48,249 bases of DNA from an uncultured Oscillibacter sp. (GTDB lineage Bacteria > Bacillota > Clostridia > Oscillospirales > Oscillospiraceae), in contig CABSFC010000007.1 in assembly GCA_902476875.1 (NCBI GenBank), positions 1-48,249 on the forward strand, given 5' to 3'. Shown here piece after piece: positions 35,090 through 42,259 of the stretch. The notes beneath the pieces are model-generated. The model was not told the origin of the DNA and searched no databases. It saw only the letters and a list, made by a program, of their open reading frames with translations. The translations under genes were made by a program, and so were the position numbers. The stretch's first letter is position 1. Each line of letters begins with the position of its first letter.

Positions 35090-35972
35090 GGGACGGATCC
35101 AAAAGGCCCTGAGCGGCTTCTATTACGTGGATACCGGCGGGGAAGTGCTGACCTGCCGGGCCAGGGGGAAATTCCGCAGGGACGGCGTCTCCCCCCTGGT
35201 GGGAGACCGGGTGGAGGTCCGGGAACTGGGGAACGGCGAGGGCTTCGTGGAGCGGATTCTACCGCGCAGAAACGCTTTCTCGCGGCCCGCCGTGTCCAAC
35301 ATTGACCAGCTGGTCATCATCGCCTCCGCCGCCATTCCGAAGACGGCGCCCTTCCTCATCGACCGGGTGGCGGCCATCGCCGCATTGAAGGACTGTGAGG
35401 TTTTGCTCCTGCTGAACAAGTGTGACCTGGACCCAGCTGACGAGCTGTACGGCATCTACCGCGCCTCCGGCTTTCAGGTCCTGCGGGTCAGCGCGGAGAC
35501 CGGGGAGGGCCTGGAGGAGCTGAAACCCCTGATTTCTGGAAAGCTATCTGCCTTTACAGGCAACTCCGGCGTGGGAAAATCCAGTATCCTCAACGCGCTG
35601 GACCCGGCGTTTCACCTCCAGGTGGGTGAGATCAGCGAGGCCCTGGGCCGCGGGAGGCATACCACCCGCCATGTGGAGCTATACCGCCTGGACTGCGGGG
35701 CGGAGGTGGTGGACTCCCCGGGCTTCTCCTCCTTTGAGACGGAGGAGCTGAACCTGGAGCTGAAGCGCCGCCTGCCGGAGACGTTTCCGGAGTTCCGGCC
35801 CTATCTGGACGGCTGTCGCTTCGTGGGGTGCAGCCACACCAAGGAAAAGGGCTGCGTCGTGCTGGAGGCTGTCCGGAAGGGCACCATCCAGAAGAGCCGG
35901 CACGAGAGCTACCTGCGGCTCTACGAGGAGCTGAAGCCCCTCAGGGACTGGCAGGAGAACAGGAAAAACTGA
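35082..35972 (+). CDS. rsgA: Ribosome small subunit-dependent GTPase A
   Basis: A 296-residue circularly permuted GTPase. It has an N-terminal OB domain, then G4 LLNKCDLDP, G1 GNSGVGKSS (about residues 160-168) and G3 DSPGF. A zinc knuckle (CRFVGCSHTKEKGCVV, about residues 246-261) ends it. It matures the 30S subunit. The ATG at 35082 was chosen because it overlaps the prkC stop and matches the family start; an upstream in-frame extension is not family-like. In Bacillus the prkC-rsgA block is followed by rpe, thiN and spoVM; here spoVM follows after only one small gene. Confidence 0.97.
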   Translation: MSEGRIQKALSGFYYVDTGGEVLTCRARGKFRRDGVSPLVGDRVEVRELGNGEGFVERILPRRNAFSRPAVSNIDQLVIIASAAIPKTAPFLIDRVAAIAALKDCEVLLLLNKCDLDPADELYGIYRASGFQVLRVSAETGEGLEELKPLISGKLSAFTGNSGVGKSSILNALDPAFHLQVGEISEALGRGRHTTRHVELYRLDCGAEVVDSPGFSSFETEELNLELKRRLPETFPEFRPYLDGCRFVGCSHTKEKGCVVLEAVRKGTIQKSRHESYLRLYEELKPLRDWQENRKN

Positions 35973-35975
35973 CAG

Positions 35976-36008
35976 AACGCCGGATGCATCCGCATCCGGC
36001 GTTTTTTT
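35976..36008 (+). terminator. Rho-independent terminator after rsgA
   Basis: A 12-bp perfect stem, AACGCCGGATGC with GCATCCGGCGTT, a four-base loop and a T run. Confidence 0.92.
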
Positions 36009-36062
36009 GCACCCCGGACAAAGCCGCCGTATATACTGCAATGACGAGAGGAGGCGGGACGC

Positions 36063-36224
36063 ATGTTTGGACGGCGAGGCGGGGGCGGCTGTCTGCTCCT
36101 GGGCATCTGCGCGGTAGCGCTGGGAGCCGGGATCCTGATCGCGGCGATCTTCCCGGTGGGGGCGCTGCTGTTTCTGGTGGCCTTTTTGCTGATCGCGTGC
36201 GGCTGCGCCTGCTGTAGACGTTGA
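36063..36224 (+). CDS. Small hydrophobic protein of unknown function upstream of spoVM
   Basis: A 53-residue protein: a short basic Gly-rich start (FGRRGGGG), then two hydrophobic stretches joined by a Pro turn (IFPVGALL), and a cysteine-rich end (CGCACCRR) with four cysteines. It would be a small membrane protein or hairpin. SD GAGGAGG sits 8 bases before the ATG. It is 15 bp upstream of spoVM and probably in the same transcript. I do not recognise a named family. Confidence 0.6.
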   Translation: MFGRRGGGGCLLLGICAVALGAGILIAAIFPVGALLFLVAFLLIACGCACCRR

Positions 36225-36239
36225 GGAAGGAGCGTTATT

Positions 36240-36314
36240 ATGAATATTGTGGTCTGGAAATCTCCCAAGGCGCTGCGGGGTATTCTGCGGAAATTGTTCG
36301 GCGTGAAGTCATAA
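36240..36314 (+). CDS. spoVM: Stage V sporulation protein SpoVM
   Basis: A 24-residue amphipathic peptide starting with ATG 36240 behind AGGAAGGAG. It aligns position by position with Bacillus SpoVM (26 residues): K7, P9, K10, L12, G14, I15, R17 and G21 are conserved, including P9 and I15, which matter for localisation in Bacillus. SpoVM lies on the curved forespore membrane and recruits SpoIVA to start coat assembly. Genomic position after prkC-rsgA also fits. It is too short to be called by many gene finders. Confidence 0.9.
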   Translation: MNIVVWKSPKALRGILRKLFGVKS

Positions 36315-36337
36315 CCACCCCCGGCGGTTCATAGAGT
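36308..36337 (+). promoter_or_regulatory. Sigma-E-type promoter of sipL
   Basis: -35 GTCATAAC (36308-36315), 14-bp spacer, -10 CATAGAGT (36330-36337), close to the sigma-E consensus. It overlaps the spoVM stop. A dyad (36321-36332 with 36343-36354) spans the -10 and the predicted start. Confidence 0.65.
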
Positions 36338-36372
36338 AGGACATGAACTGCCGGGAAAGGAAGGGGTCCTTC

Positions 36373-37911
36373 ATGGAACTGGAACTGAAAAAAACAAGCC
36401 TGGATGCCTATGAAACAGGCGGGGAATTGACCTTGACCCAGGAGGAGACGGCGGAGACCATCGTGCCGGACTACTGTCCTGATATCGCGCGCATCATCGA
36501 GACCGACGGCAAGGTGTATCTCCACAGCCGGGAGCTGCGGGATGGCAAGGCGGAGGTCTCCGGCACCATCCGGGTGACGGTGCTGTACACCCCGGATGGG
36601 GAGAGCGGTATCCGCACCCTGGAATTCGCCATGCCCTTCACCGTGGAGAGCGACAGTCGCGGCCTGCCGGGCTGCCTGTACCTGACGGCGGAGACGGAGC
36701 CGGAATTCCTGGAGACCAGGATGCTGAACCCCCGCAAGGTCTTTACCCACTGCAAGCTGGTCACACGCCTCACAGGCTATCAGAAAGCGCCGTTGACCTT
36801 CTGTACAGACACGGAGGCGGAGGAGGCCCTTTGTGTGGAAAAGCGGCAGGAGCAGCAACACGCGATCCTGTTGACACACATAGCTGAAAAGGATTTTACC
36901 TTTACGGAAGAAATGAACCTCTCCCCGGGCCGGGATGGGGCCGCGGAGCTGCTGACCAGCCAGGTTTGCAGCGCCGTTACGGAGACTAAGATCGTGGGGA
37001 GCAAGCTGATCTTCAAGGGCATGTTCTCCGTTACGCTGCTGTACCGCACCGCCGAGGGGAAATGCTGCTCCACCACGGGAGAGCTGCCCTTTTCCCAGAT
37101 CATGGAGGTGGAGGGCGCGAAGGAGGGGGCCGCCGCCTCGCTGTATTTGCAGCTGACGGGCACGGACCTCCAGATCGACGGCGACGACGCCGAGGGCCGA
37201 CAGATCGCGGTGACGCTGTATTTCCACGCCACGGCGCTGCTGCGGGAGGAGCGGGACCTGACCCTGCTGAACGATTTGTACTCCACCGCTTACGATGTTG
37301 TCTACGAGGCGTCCCCCCTGACGCTAACCAGCTTTTGTGAGACCCTGACCCGCCGCCAAACCGTGCGGGAGGTGCTGGAGATCGGCGTGGTAGCGGAATC
37401 CATCCTGTCCCTGTCCGCAGCCTGCGGCGCGGTGTCCGTCAGCCGGGAGGGGGAGAATGCGGTCCTGCGCACCGGTGTCACGGTCCGGACGCTGTATCTG
37501 GACGAGGGCGGGGTGCCGCTGGTGGCGGAGCGGTGCATCGACGTCAGCTGCCAGCTGGAGCTGCCGGAGGACTGCAAGGTCACGGCCCGGGCCGTCTGCC
37601 AGGAGGAAGTCCAGGGCAGTCTGGGGGACAGGGGCATTGAGGTGCGCTTTCCCGTGGATTTCCGGGTGGAGGCGGCCAGCCGGGTCAAGCGGGTGTGTAT
37701 TGCCTCCGCCAAGCTGGACACGGACTCCGTCAAGGATATGACCGGCGCGCCGTCTTTGGTGTTGCGGTGCCTTGGAAAGCAGGAAACCGCCTGGGACCTG
37801 GCGAAGCGGTATAACACCACCATTGCCACCATCCTCTCCGCCAACCAGCTGGAAGCCGGGGAGGAGCTTCCCCGGGAAAAGCTGCTGTTGATCCCCAGAA
37901 AGCGGTCATAA
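36373..37911 (+). CDS. sipL: SpoIVA-interacting coat protein SipL (DUF3794 repeats with LysM)
   Basis: A 512-residue protein, the same size class as C. difficile SipL. It holds three DUF3794/SPOCS-type beta regions (about residues 30-130, 165-270 and 320-440) and a C-terminal LysM domain (about 465-508; ETAWDLAKRYNTTIATILSA). In C. difficile SipL binds SpoIVA through its LysM and is needed to anchor the coat. The ATG at 36373 was chosen because of AGGAAGGGG upstream and a sigma-E-type promoter. SpoVM is 58 bp upstream, and SpoIVA lies 2.8 kb downstream on the same strand. Confidence 0.85.
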   Translation: MELELKKTSLDAYETGGELTLTQEETAETIVPDYCPDIARIIETDGKVYLHSRELRDGKAEVSGTIRVTVLYTPDGESGIRTLEFAMPFTVESDSRGLPGCLYLTAETEPEFLETRMLNPRKVFTHCKLVTRLTGYQKAPLTFCTDTEAEEALCVEKRQEQQHAILLTHIAEKDFTFTEEMNLSPGRDGAAELLTSQVCSAVTETKIVGSKLIFKGMFSVTLLYRTAEGKCCSTTGELPFSQIMEVEGAKEGAAASLYLQLTGTDLQIDGDDAEGRQIAVTLYFHATALLREERDLTLLNDLYSTAYDVVYEASPLTLTSFCETLTRRQTVREVLEIGVVAESILSLSAACGAVSVSREGENAVLRTGVTVRTLYLDEGGVPLVAERCIDVSCQLELPEDCKVTARAVCQEEVQGSLGDRGIEVRFPVDFRVEAASRVKRVCIASAKLDTDSVKDMTGAPSLVLRCLGKQETAWDLAKRYNTTIATILSANQLEAGEELPREKLLLIPRKRS

Positions 37912-37915
37912 AATG

Positions 37916-37945
37916 AGCGGACGGCCATGTGCCGTCCGCTGCTTT
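37916..37945. terminator. Hairpin between convergent sipL and the ABC transporter ATPase gene
   Basis: AGCGGACGGC pairs with GCCGTCCGCT around CATGT. The T tail is weak on both strands, but the placement between converging genes suits a two-way terminator. Confidence 0.6.
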
Positions 37946-37955
37946 CTACTTTGCT

Positions 37956-38723
37956 TCAATTCTCCGAATACCGGGCCAGGAACTGGCGGGTGCGCTCCTC
38001 CCTGGGGTGGTCGATGACCTCCCGGGGATCGCCCTGCTCCACGATGACGCCGCCGTCCATAAAAATCACCTGGTCCGCTACGTCCCGGGCGAAGGCCATC
38101 TCGTGAGTGACGATGATCATGGTGGTCTTCTGCTCCGCCAGGTTGCGGATGACCCGCAGGACCTCGCCGGTCAGCTCCGGGTCCAGGGCGGAGGTAGGCT
38201 CGTCAAAGCACAAAATATCCGGGTGCAGCGCCAGGGCTCGGGCGATGGCCACCCGCTGCTGCTGGCCACCGGAGAGCTGATGGGGGTAGTGGTCCGCCCG
38301 GTCGGCCAGGCCCATCTGGGCCAGCAGCTCCCGACCGGCGGTCTCAATGGACTCGCGGCTCTCACCGCCCCGCTCCTTGGCCAGGAGTTCCCGGGCCAGG
38401 GTCACGTTCTGAAGGGCGGTATACTGGGGGAACAGATTGAAGTTTTGAAACACCAGGCCGAAGTGGAGTCGCTTTTGACGGATCTCCCGTTCCTGCTGGG
38501 TGGCGGGATCGGCGGCGTCGAAGATGATATTCCCATTGACGGAAATCGTACCTCCGTCAGGCCGCTCCAGGAAGTTCAGACAGCGTAGCAGCGTGGTCTT
38601 GCCGCTGCCGGAGGAGCCGATGATGGACATGGCCTGTCCCTGATCCAGGGAAAAGCTGATGTCATTCAGGACCTTGGTGGGGCCGAAGTGTTTTTCAAGA
38701 TGCTTCGCTTCCAAAATAGACAT
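37956..38723 (-). CDS. Polar amino-acid ABC transporter ATP-binding protein
   Basis: A 255-residue ATPase. Walker A IGSSGSGKTTLLRCL (about residues 35-49), Q-loop FQNFNLFPQYTAL, signature LSGGQQQRVAIARAL, Walker B ILCFDEPTSALDPEL and the H-loop VTHEM are all present, typical of GlnQ-type importers. The ATG at 38723 has a strong AAAGGAGGG SD; the reading frame is open further upstream but overlaps the permease gene. It is the last gene of a binding protein-permease-ATPase operon on the reverse strand. Confidence 0.95.
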   Translation of the reverse strand: MSILEAKHLEKHFGPTKVLNDISFSLDQGQAMSIIGSSGSGKTTLLRCLNFLERPDGGTISVNGNIIFDAADPATQQEREIRQKRLHFGLVFQNFNLFPQYTALQNVTLARELLAKERGGESRESIETAGRELLAQMGLADRADHYPHQLSGGQQQRVAIARALALHPDILCFDEPTSALDPELTGEVLRVIRNLAEQKTTMIIVTHEMAFARDVADQVIFMDGGVIVEQGDPREVIDHPREERTRQFLARYSEN

Positions 38724-38737
38724 ATCCGCGCCCTCCT

Positions 38738-39460
38738 TTAACGGAAATAATCCAGCTTGCGCTCGATCCAGCCGAAGAGGATCGTCAGGATGCCGACAAA
38801 CAGCAGGTAGTAGACGGCAGTATAGAACAAGGGCCAGGTGATGCCGTCGGATTTCATGAACGCCTCGCCGGCCTTGATCAGCTCCGTAATGGCGATGATG
38901 CGGGCCAGGGAGGTATCCTTGACCAGGGTGATGATCTCGTTGGACATCGGGGGGACCACACGCTTGACCATCTGGAGCAGTGTGACCTTGAAGAAAATCT
39001 GGCTCTTGGTCATGCCCAGCACCTCGCCGGCCTCCCGCTGTCCCACGGGCACGCCCTCGATGCCGCCGCGGTAAATGACAGAGAAGTAACAGGCGTAATT
39101 GATGACAAAAGCCAGCGTGCAGGCGGCCATGCGTCCGCTGCCAAAGGCCCAGATGTTGTTGTCGAACCACAGGCCGGGGCCGTAGAAGATGATAATGAGC
39201 TGGAGCATCAGCGGCGTGCCCCGGATGATCCAGACGATCATGTTGGTCAGCTTGCTGATGGGCCGCAGCGCCGCGAGAAATCTTATGACCGGACCGGGGT
39301 TTTCCTGTCTGTACAGCAGAAACCGGAAGGGCTGAAATTTGCTCATGGAGCCAAAGGCGATCAGCAGTCCCAGAGGCAGGGCGAACAGCAGCGTCAGAAA
39401 AAACAGCTGTGTGGCGGTGCTGAGGCCCTTGAGCAGGGACAGGGTAACGGTCCAAAACAT
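38738..39460 (-). CDS. Polar amino-acid ABC transporter permease
   Basis: A 240-residue HisM/GlnP-type permease with about five membrane segments and the EAA loop (ACYFSVIYRGGIEGVPVGQREAGEVLGM region). It forms the channel that receives substrate from the binding protein. The ATG at 39460 has AGGAGA upstream. It lies 14 bp before the ATPase gene. An open extension upstream of the ATG is not family-like. Confidence 0.95.
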   Translation of the reverse strand: MFWTVTLSLLKGLSTATQLFFLTLLFALPLGLLIAFGSMSKFQPFRFLLYRQENPGPVIRFLAALRPISKLTNMIVWIIRGTPLMLQLIIIFYGPGLWFDNNIWAFGSGRMAACTLAFVINYACYFSVIYRGGIEGVPVGQREAGEVLGMTKSQIFFKVTLLQMVKRVVPPMSNEIITLVKDTSLARIIAITELIKAGEAFMKSDGITWPLFYTAVYYLLFVGILTILFGWIERKLDYFR

Positions 39461-39500
39461 AATGCGATCTCCTCTACAATTTGTTTTCAAAAGCCGTCCA

Positions 39501-39530
39501 AAGGCAGAGAGTGGTCTCACTCTCTGCCTT
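39501..39530 (-). promoter_or_regulatory. Intercistronic hairpin between binding-protein and permease genes
   Basis: A perfect 13-bp stem, AAGGCAGAGAGTG with CACTCTCTGCCTT, four-base loop, no T run on the transcribed strand. Such hairpins stabilise or partly terminate binding-protein mRNA. Confidence 0.6.
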
Positions 39531-39556
39531 TGAAAAAATCACAGTAGGGAAGGGGA

Positions 39557-40393
39557 TTACTTGGTCACGACCACCTGGGCGTTGTTGCAGTATGCGTTGG
39601 TGCACTCCATGGCCTCCATGACGGCGTCGGTCAGGGTCATGCCGTTCCAGACCACATCGATGTTCTTGGAATCCAGCTCCATGATCTTGCTGTCCCAATC
39701 AATGACGATGAACTGCGGCTCCACGCCCAGCTTTTCAGCCACGATCTTGGCCATGTCGGCGTCGAAGCCGATCCAGTTGCCGCTGGCATCCTGATAGTCC
39801 ATGGGCTCGAAATCGGTGATGCCGATGATCAGAGTGCCCTTGTCCTGGATATAGGCCACGTCGCTGTCAGCCTCAGAGGCGGTGAATTCAGAGGCGGCCT
39901 GCTCCACCAGAGCCTCCTGGACGCCGTAAGTAGTGGCGGTCTCCAGCATGGAGCCGTCGGCATAGGTCTCGCCGAACACCATGTTGATGAAGGAGGCCAG
40001 GTCGCTGCCCTTGCGGCAGCCGACGCCGTACAGTTCCTCGGTCAGCTTCTGGTCGGTGACCTTCAGGTCGGGATAGCTGGTGCCCTCGCCCACCATGGCG
40101 CCGGCCATCAGAGAGTCGATAATGGCCGCGTCAGAAGTGCCGGCCTGGACCTCCATCAGGGCGTCCGCCTGGGTGCCCACGGAGTTGATCTCAAAGCCGT
40201 TTTCCTGGGCGGCGGCCTCACCGGCGGAGCCGGTCTCCACAGCGTAGACCAGAGCCGTCTCCTCGGGGGCATCCGCGCCGTCGTCGGCAGGGGTGGTGTC
40301 GGCGGGCGCTGCATCCTTACTGCCGCAGGCGGCCAGGGCCAGGACCATTGCCAGGGCCAGCAGAAGGGCCCAGAGCTTCTTCATGTTTTTCAT
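39557..40393 (-). CDS. Amino-acid ABC transporter lipoprotein with circularly permuted binding domain
   Basis: A 278-residue lipoprotein. Signal peptide with lipobox LAAC (Cys23), then an Ala/Asp/Pro/Thr linker. Residues about 48-165 match the usual C-terminal lobe of SBP_bac_3 proteins: VYAVETGSAGEAAA, the AGTSDAAIIDS stretch, YGVGCRKGSDLA, then YADGSM and TYGVQEALVEQ. Residues about 179-278 match the usual N-terminal lobe: YIQDKGTLIIGITDFEPMDY, then WIGFDADMAKIVAEKLGVEP, the run IDVVWNGMTLTDAV and ending at NNAQVVVTK. The order is therefore reversed compared with the family, with no stop or frameshift. The ATG at 40393 has GGAGGA upstream. The usual ligand Arg after GMTLT is absent. Confidence 0.88.
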   Translation of the reverse strand: MKNMKKLWALLLALAMVLALAACGSKDAAPADTTPADDGADAPEETALVYAVETGSAGEAAAQENGFEINSVGTQADALMEVQAGTSDAAIIDSLMAGAMVGEGTSYPDLKVTDQKLTEELYGVGCRKGSDLASFINMVFGETYADGSMLETATTYGVQEALVEQAASEFTASEADSDVAYIQDKGTLIIGITDFEPMDYQDASGNWIGFDADMAKIVAEKLGVEPQFIVIDWDSKIMELDSKNIDVVWNGMTLTDAVMEAMECTNAYCNNAQVVVTK

Positions 40394-40445
40394 TGTGCAA
40401 TCCTCCAAAATCCGGGCGGGTCGTCCGTCCGTTTAATACGTTAGT

Positions 40446-40474
40446 AGTTTACCATGCTAAATTATTTCTGTAAA
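40446..40474 (-). promoter_or_regulatory. Promoter of the amino-acid ABC transporter operon
   Basis: Read on the reverse strand: -35 TTTACA (40474-40469), 17-bp spacer, -10 TAAACT (40451-40446) with a TGG extended -10. Confidence 0.6.
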
Positions 40475-40546
40475 TATAGGAAACGACGGAATGAAGAAAA
40501 AGAAACGCCATTCAATTTGTGCAGTTCCGACAAAGAAAGACGGGCT

Positions 40547-40576
40547 GTCATACTTTGCATCCGGCGGACATAAAGT
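40547..40576 (+). promoter_or_regulatory. Sigma-E-type promoter of spoIVA
   Basis: -35 GTCATACT (40547-40554), 14-bp spacer, -10 CATAAAGT (40569-40576). This matches sigma-E consensus well, and spoIVA is sigma-E-dependent in studied spore formers. It gives a leader of about 160 nt. Confidence 0.72.
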
Positions 40577-40609
40577 GGAAACATGAATATGGAGTGGAAA
40601 AAGGACGGG

Positions 40610-40740
40610 ATCGCGTGCGCTGCACGCGATGAAAATGCCCATTCGCCCGCCGCGTAGCGGCGACCGCGAATGATGGCGGCAACCTCCATGCGCGCGAGGT
40701 TGCAAATCTGTATGAGCGCTGACAGGCGCATGGAGGTTGC
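40610..40740 (+). promoter_or_regulatory. Structured spoIVA leader with alternative hairpins covering the ribosome binding site
   Basis: Four dyads follow each other. ATCGCGTGC/GCACGCGAT (40610-40630) has a perfect 9-bp stem. ATTCGC...GCGAAT encloses CGCCGC-GTA-GCGGCG (40641-40671). GCAACCTC (40679-40686) pairs with GAGGTTGC (40696-40703). Alternatively GCAACCTCCATGCGC (40679-40693) pairs over 15 bp with GCGCATGGAGGTTGC (40726-40740), which contains the SD GGAGG and ends one base before the ATG. The last two are mutually exclusive. Confidence 0.6.
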
Positions 40741-40741
40741 T

Positions 40742-42217
40742 ATGAACACTACCATCTATCAGAATATTGCCACCCGCACCGCGGGAGATATCTACATCGG
40801 CGTGGTCGGCCCGGTGCGGACCGGGAAGTCCACCTTCATCAAGCGGTTCATGGAGACCCAGGTGATCCCCAACATCGAAAACGTCTACCGCAAGGAGCGG
40901 GCGCGGGATGAGCTGCCCCAGAGCGGCTCCGGCCGGACCATCATGACGGCGGAGCCCAAGTTCGTCCCCGAGGAGGCCGCCCAGATCCAGCTGGATGGCG
41001 GCGCGGCCTTCTCCGTGCGGCTCATCGACTGCGTGGGCTACATGGTGAAGGGAGCCATCGGCCAGTACGAGGACGACGCGCCCCGGATGGTCACCACCCC
41101 CTGGTACGACCACGAGATCCCCATGACGGAGGCGGCGGAGATCGGCACCCGGAAGGTCATCGCCGAGCACTCCACCATCGGCATCGTCATCACCACCGAC
41201 GGCACCATCTCCGACATCCCCCGGGAGGACTATCTGGAGGCGGAGGAGCGGGTCATCCGGGAGCTCCAGGAGCTGGGGAAGCCCTTCATCGTGCTGCTGA
41301 ACTCCGAGGACCCCAGGTCCGACCGGGCCGTGGCCATCAGCCGGGACATCGCCTCCCGGTACGAGGTGAACTGCGTGCCGGTAAACTGCCTGGAGCTGGA
41401 CGAGGACGCGGTGGCGGACATTTTGAAAGCGGTCCTCTACGAGTTCCCCATGCAGGAGCTGGACCTGTTCCTGCCGCCCTGGGTGGACGCCCTGCCGGCG
41501 GAGCACACCCTGAAAGCGGGACTGTACGAGGCGGTGCGGGAGAGCACGGCCCAGCTCCGCCACATCCGGGAGGTGGACGGCGTCATCGCCGCCCTGGGGA
41601 GCCGCGAAAACATCAGCGAGGCGAAGATCACCAGCATCGACTTGGGCACCGGCGTGGCCGCCGCAACGCTCCACCTGCCCAGGGAGCTTTTTTACCACAC
41701 GCTGTCGGAGCAGTCCGGCTTCGAGGTGGGGGATGACGGCGACCTGATGAGCCTGCTGACCCGGCTTGCCGAGGTGAAGGCGGAGTACGACAAGGTGGCC
41801 GGGGCGCTGAAGGACGTGCGGGAGACGGGCTACGGCATTGTGGTCCCCGGCATCGACGAGCTGAAGCTGGAGGAGCCGGAGATCATGAAGCAGGGCGGGC
41901 GGTACGGTGTGCGTCTGAAAGCCAGCGCCCCCAGCATCCACATGATCCGGGCGGACATTGAGACGGCTGTCTCGCCCATTGTGGGCAACGAGAAGCAGTC
42001 CGAGGACATGGTGAACTACCTGCTCCAGGAGTTTGAGGGGGACACCAGCAAGATCTGGCAGTCCAACATCTTTGGCCGCAGCTTCCACGAGCTGGTCAGC
42101 GACGATCTGCAGACCAAGCTGAAGCGGATGCCGGAGGATGCCCGGAAAAAGCTCCAGGAGACCCTGACCCGCATTATCAACGAGGGCAGCGGCGGGCTGA
42201 TCTGCATCATCTTATAA
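40742..42217 (+). CDS. spoIVA: Stage IV sporulation protein A, coat morphogenetic ATPase
   Basis: A 491-residue protein (Bacillus 492) aligned over its whole length. N-terminal YIGVVGPVRTGKST holds the Walker A (G23-K29-S30), followed by ELPQSGSGRTIMTAEPKFVP, the LIDCVGYMVKG switch, TPWYDHEIP and AEIGTRKVI. The C-terminus ends INEGSGGLICIIL, as in the family. SpoIVA hydrolyses ATP to polymerise into the coat basement on the forespore. The ATG at 40742 has GGAGG five bases upstream; an in-frame upstream extension to 40670 lies in the hairpin leader and is not conserved. Confidence 0.98.
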   Translation: MNTTIYQNIATRTAGDIYIGVVGPVRTGKSTFIKRFMETQVIPNIENVYRKERARDELPQSGSGRTIMTAEPKFVPEEAAQIQLDGGAAFSVRLIDCVGYMVKGAIGQYEDDAPRMVTTPWYDHEIPMTEAAEIGTRKVIAEHSTIGIVITTDGTISDIPREDYLEAEERVIRELQELGKPFIVLLNSEDPRSDRAVAISRDIASRYEVNCVPVNCLELDEDAVADILKAVLYEFPMQELDLFLPPWVDALPAEHTLKAGLYEAVRESTAQLRHIREVDGVIAALGSRENISEAKITSIDLGTGVAAATLHLPRELFYHTLSEQSGFEVGDDGDLMSLLTRLAEVKAEYDKVAGALKDVRETGYGIVVPGIDELKLEEPEIMKQGGRYGVRLKASAPSIHMIRADIETAVSPIVGNEKQSEDMVNYLLQEFEGDTSKIWQSNIFGRSFHELVSDDLQTKLKRMPEDARKKLQETLTRIINEGSGGLICIIL

Positions 42218-42220
42218 GAG

Positions 42221-42255
42221 AAGCAGGCATTGGCGATGACCAGTGCCTGCTTTTG
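42221..42255. terminator. Two-way terminator between spoIVA and the CPCC gene
   Basis: AAGCAGGCATTGG pairs with CCAGTGCCTGCTT (one G-T pair) and is followed by TTTTG on the forward strand. It separates convergent genes. Confidence 0.75.
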
Positions 42256-42259
42256 TTAC

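Noticed and set aside
39557..40393. The binding protein as a pseudogene or frameshifted gene
   Set aside because: The frame is uninterrupted, starts with a normal SD and signal peptide, and both lobes keep their conserved blocks; only the order is changed.
40670..40741. An N-terminal extension of SpoIVA
   Set aside because: It lies within the palindromic leader, has no SD, and the family begins at the ATG at 40742.
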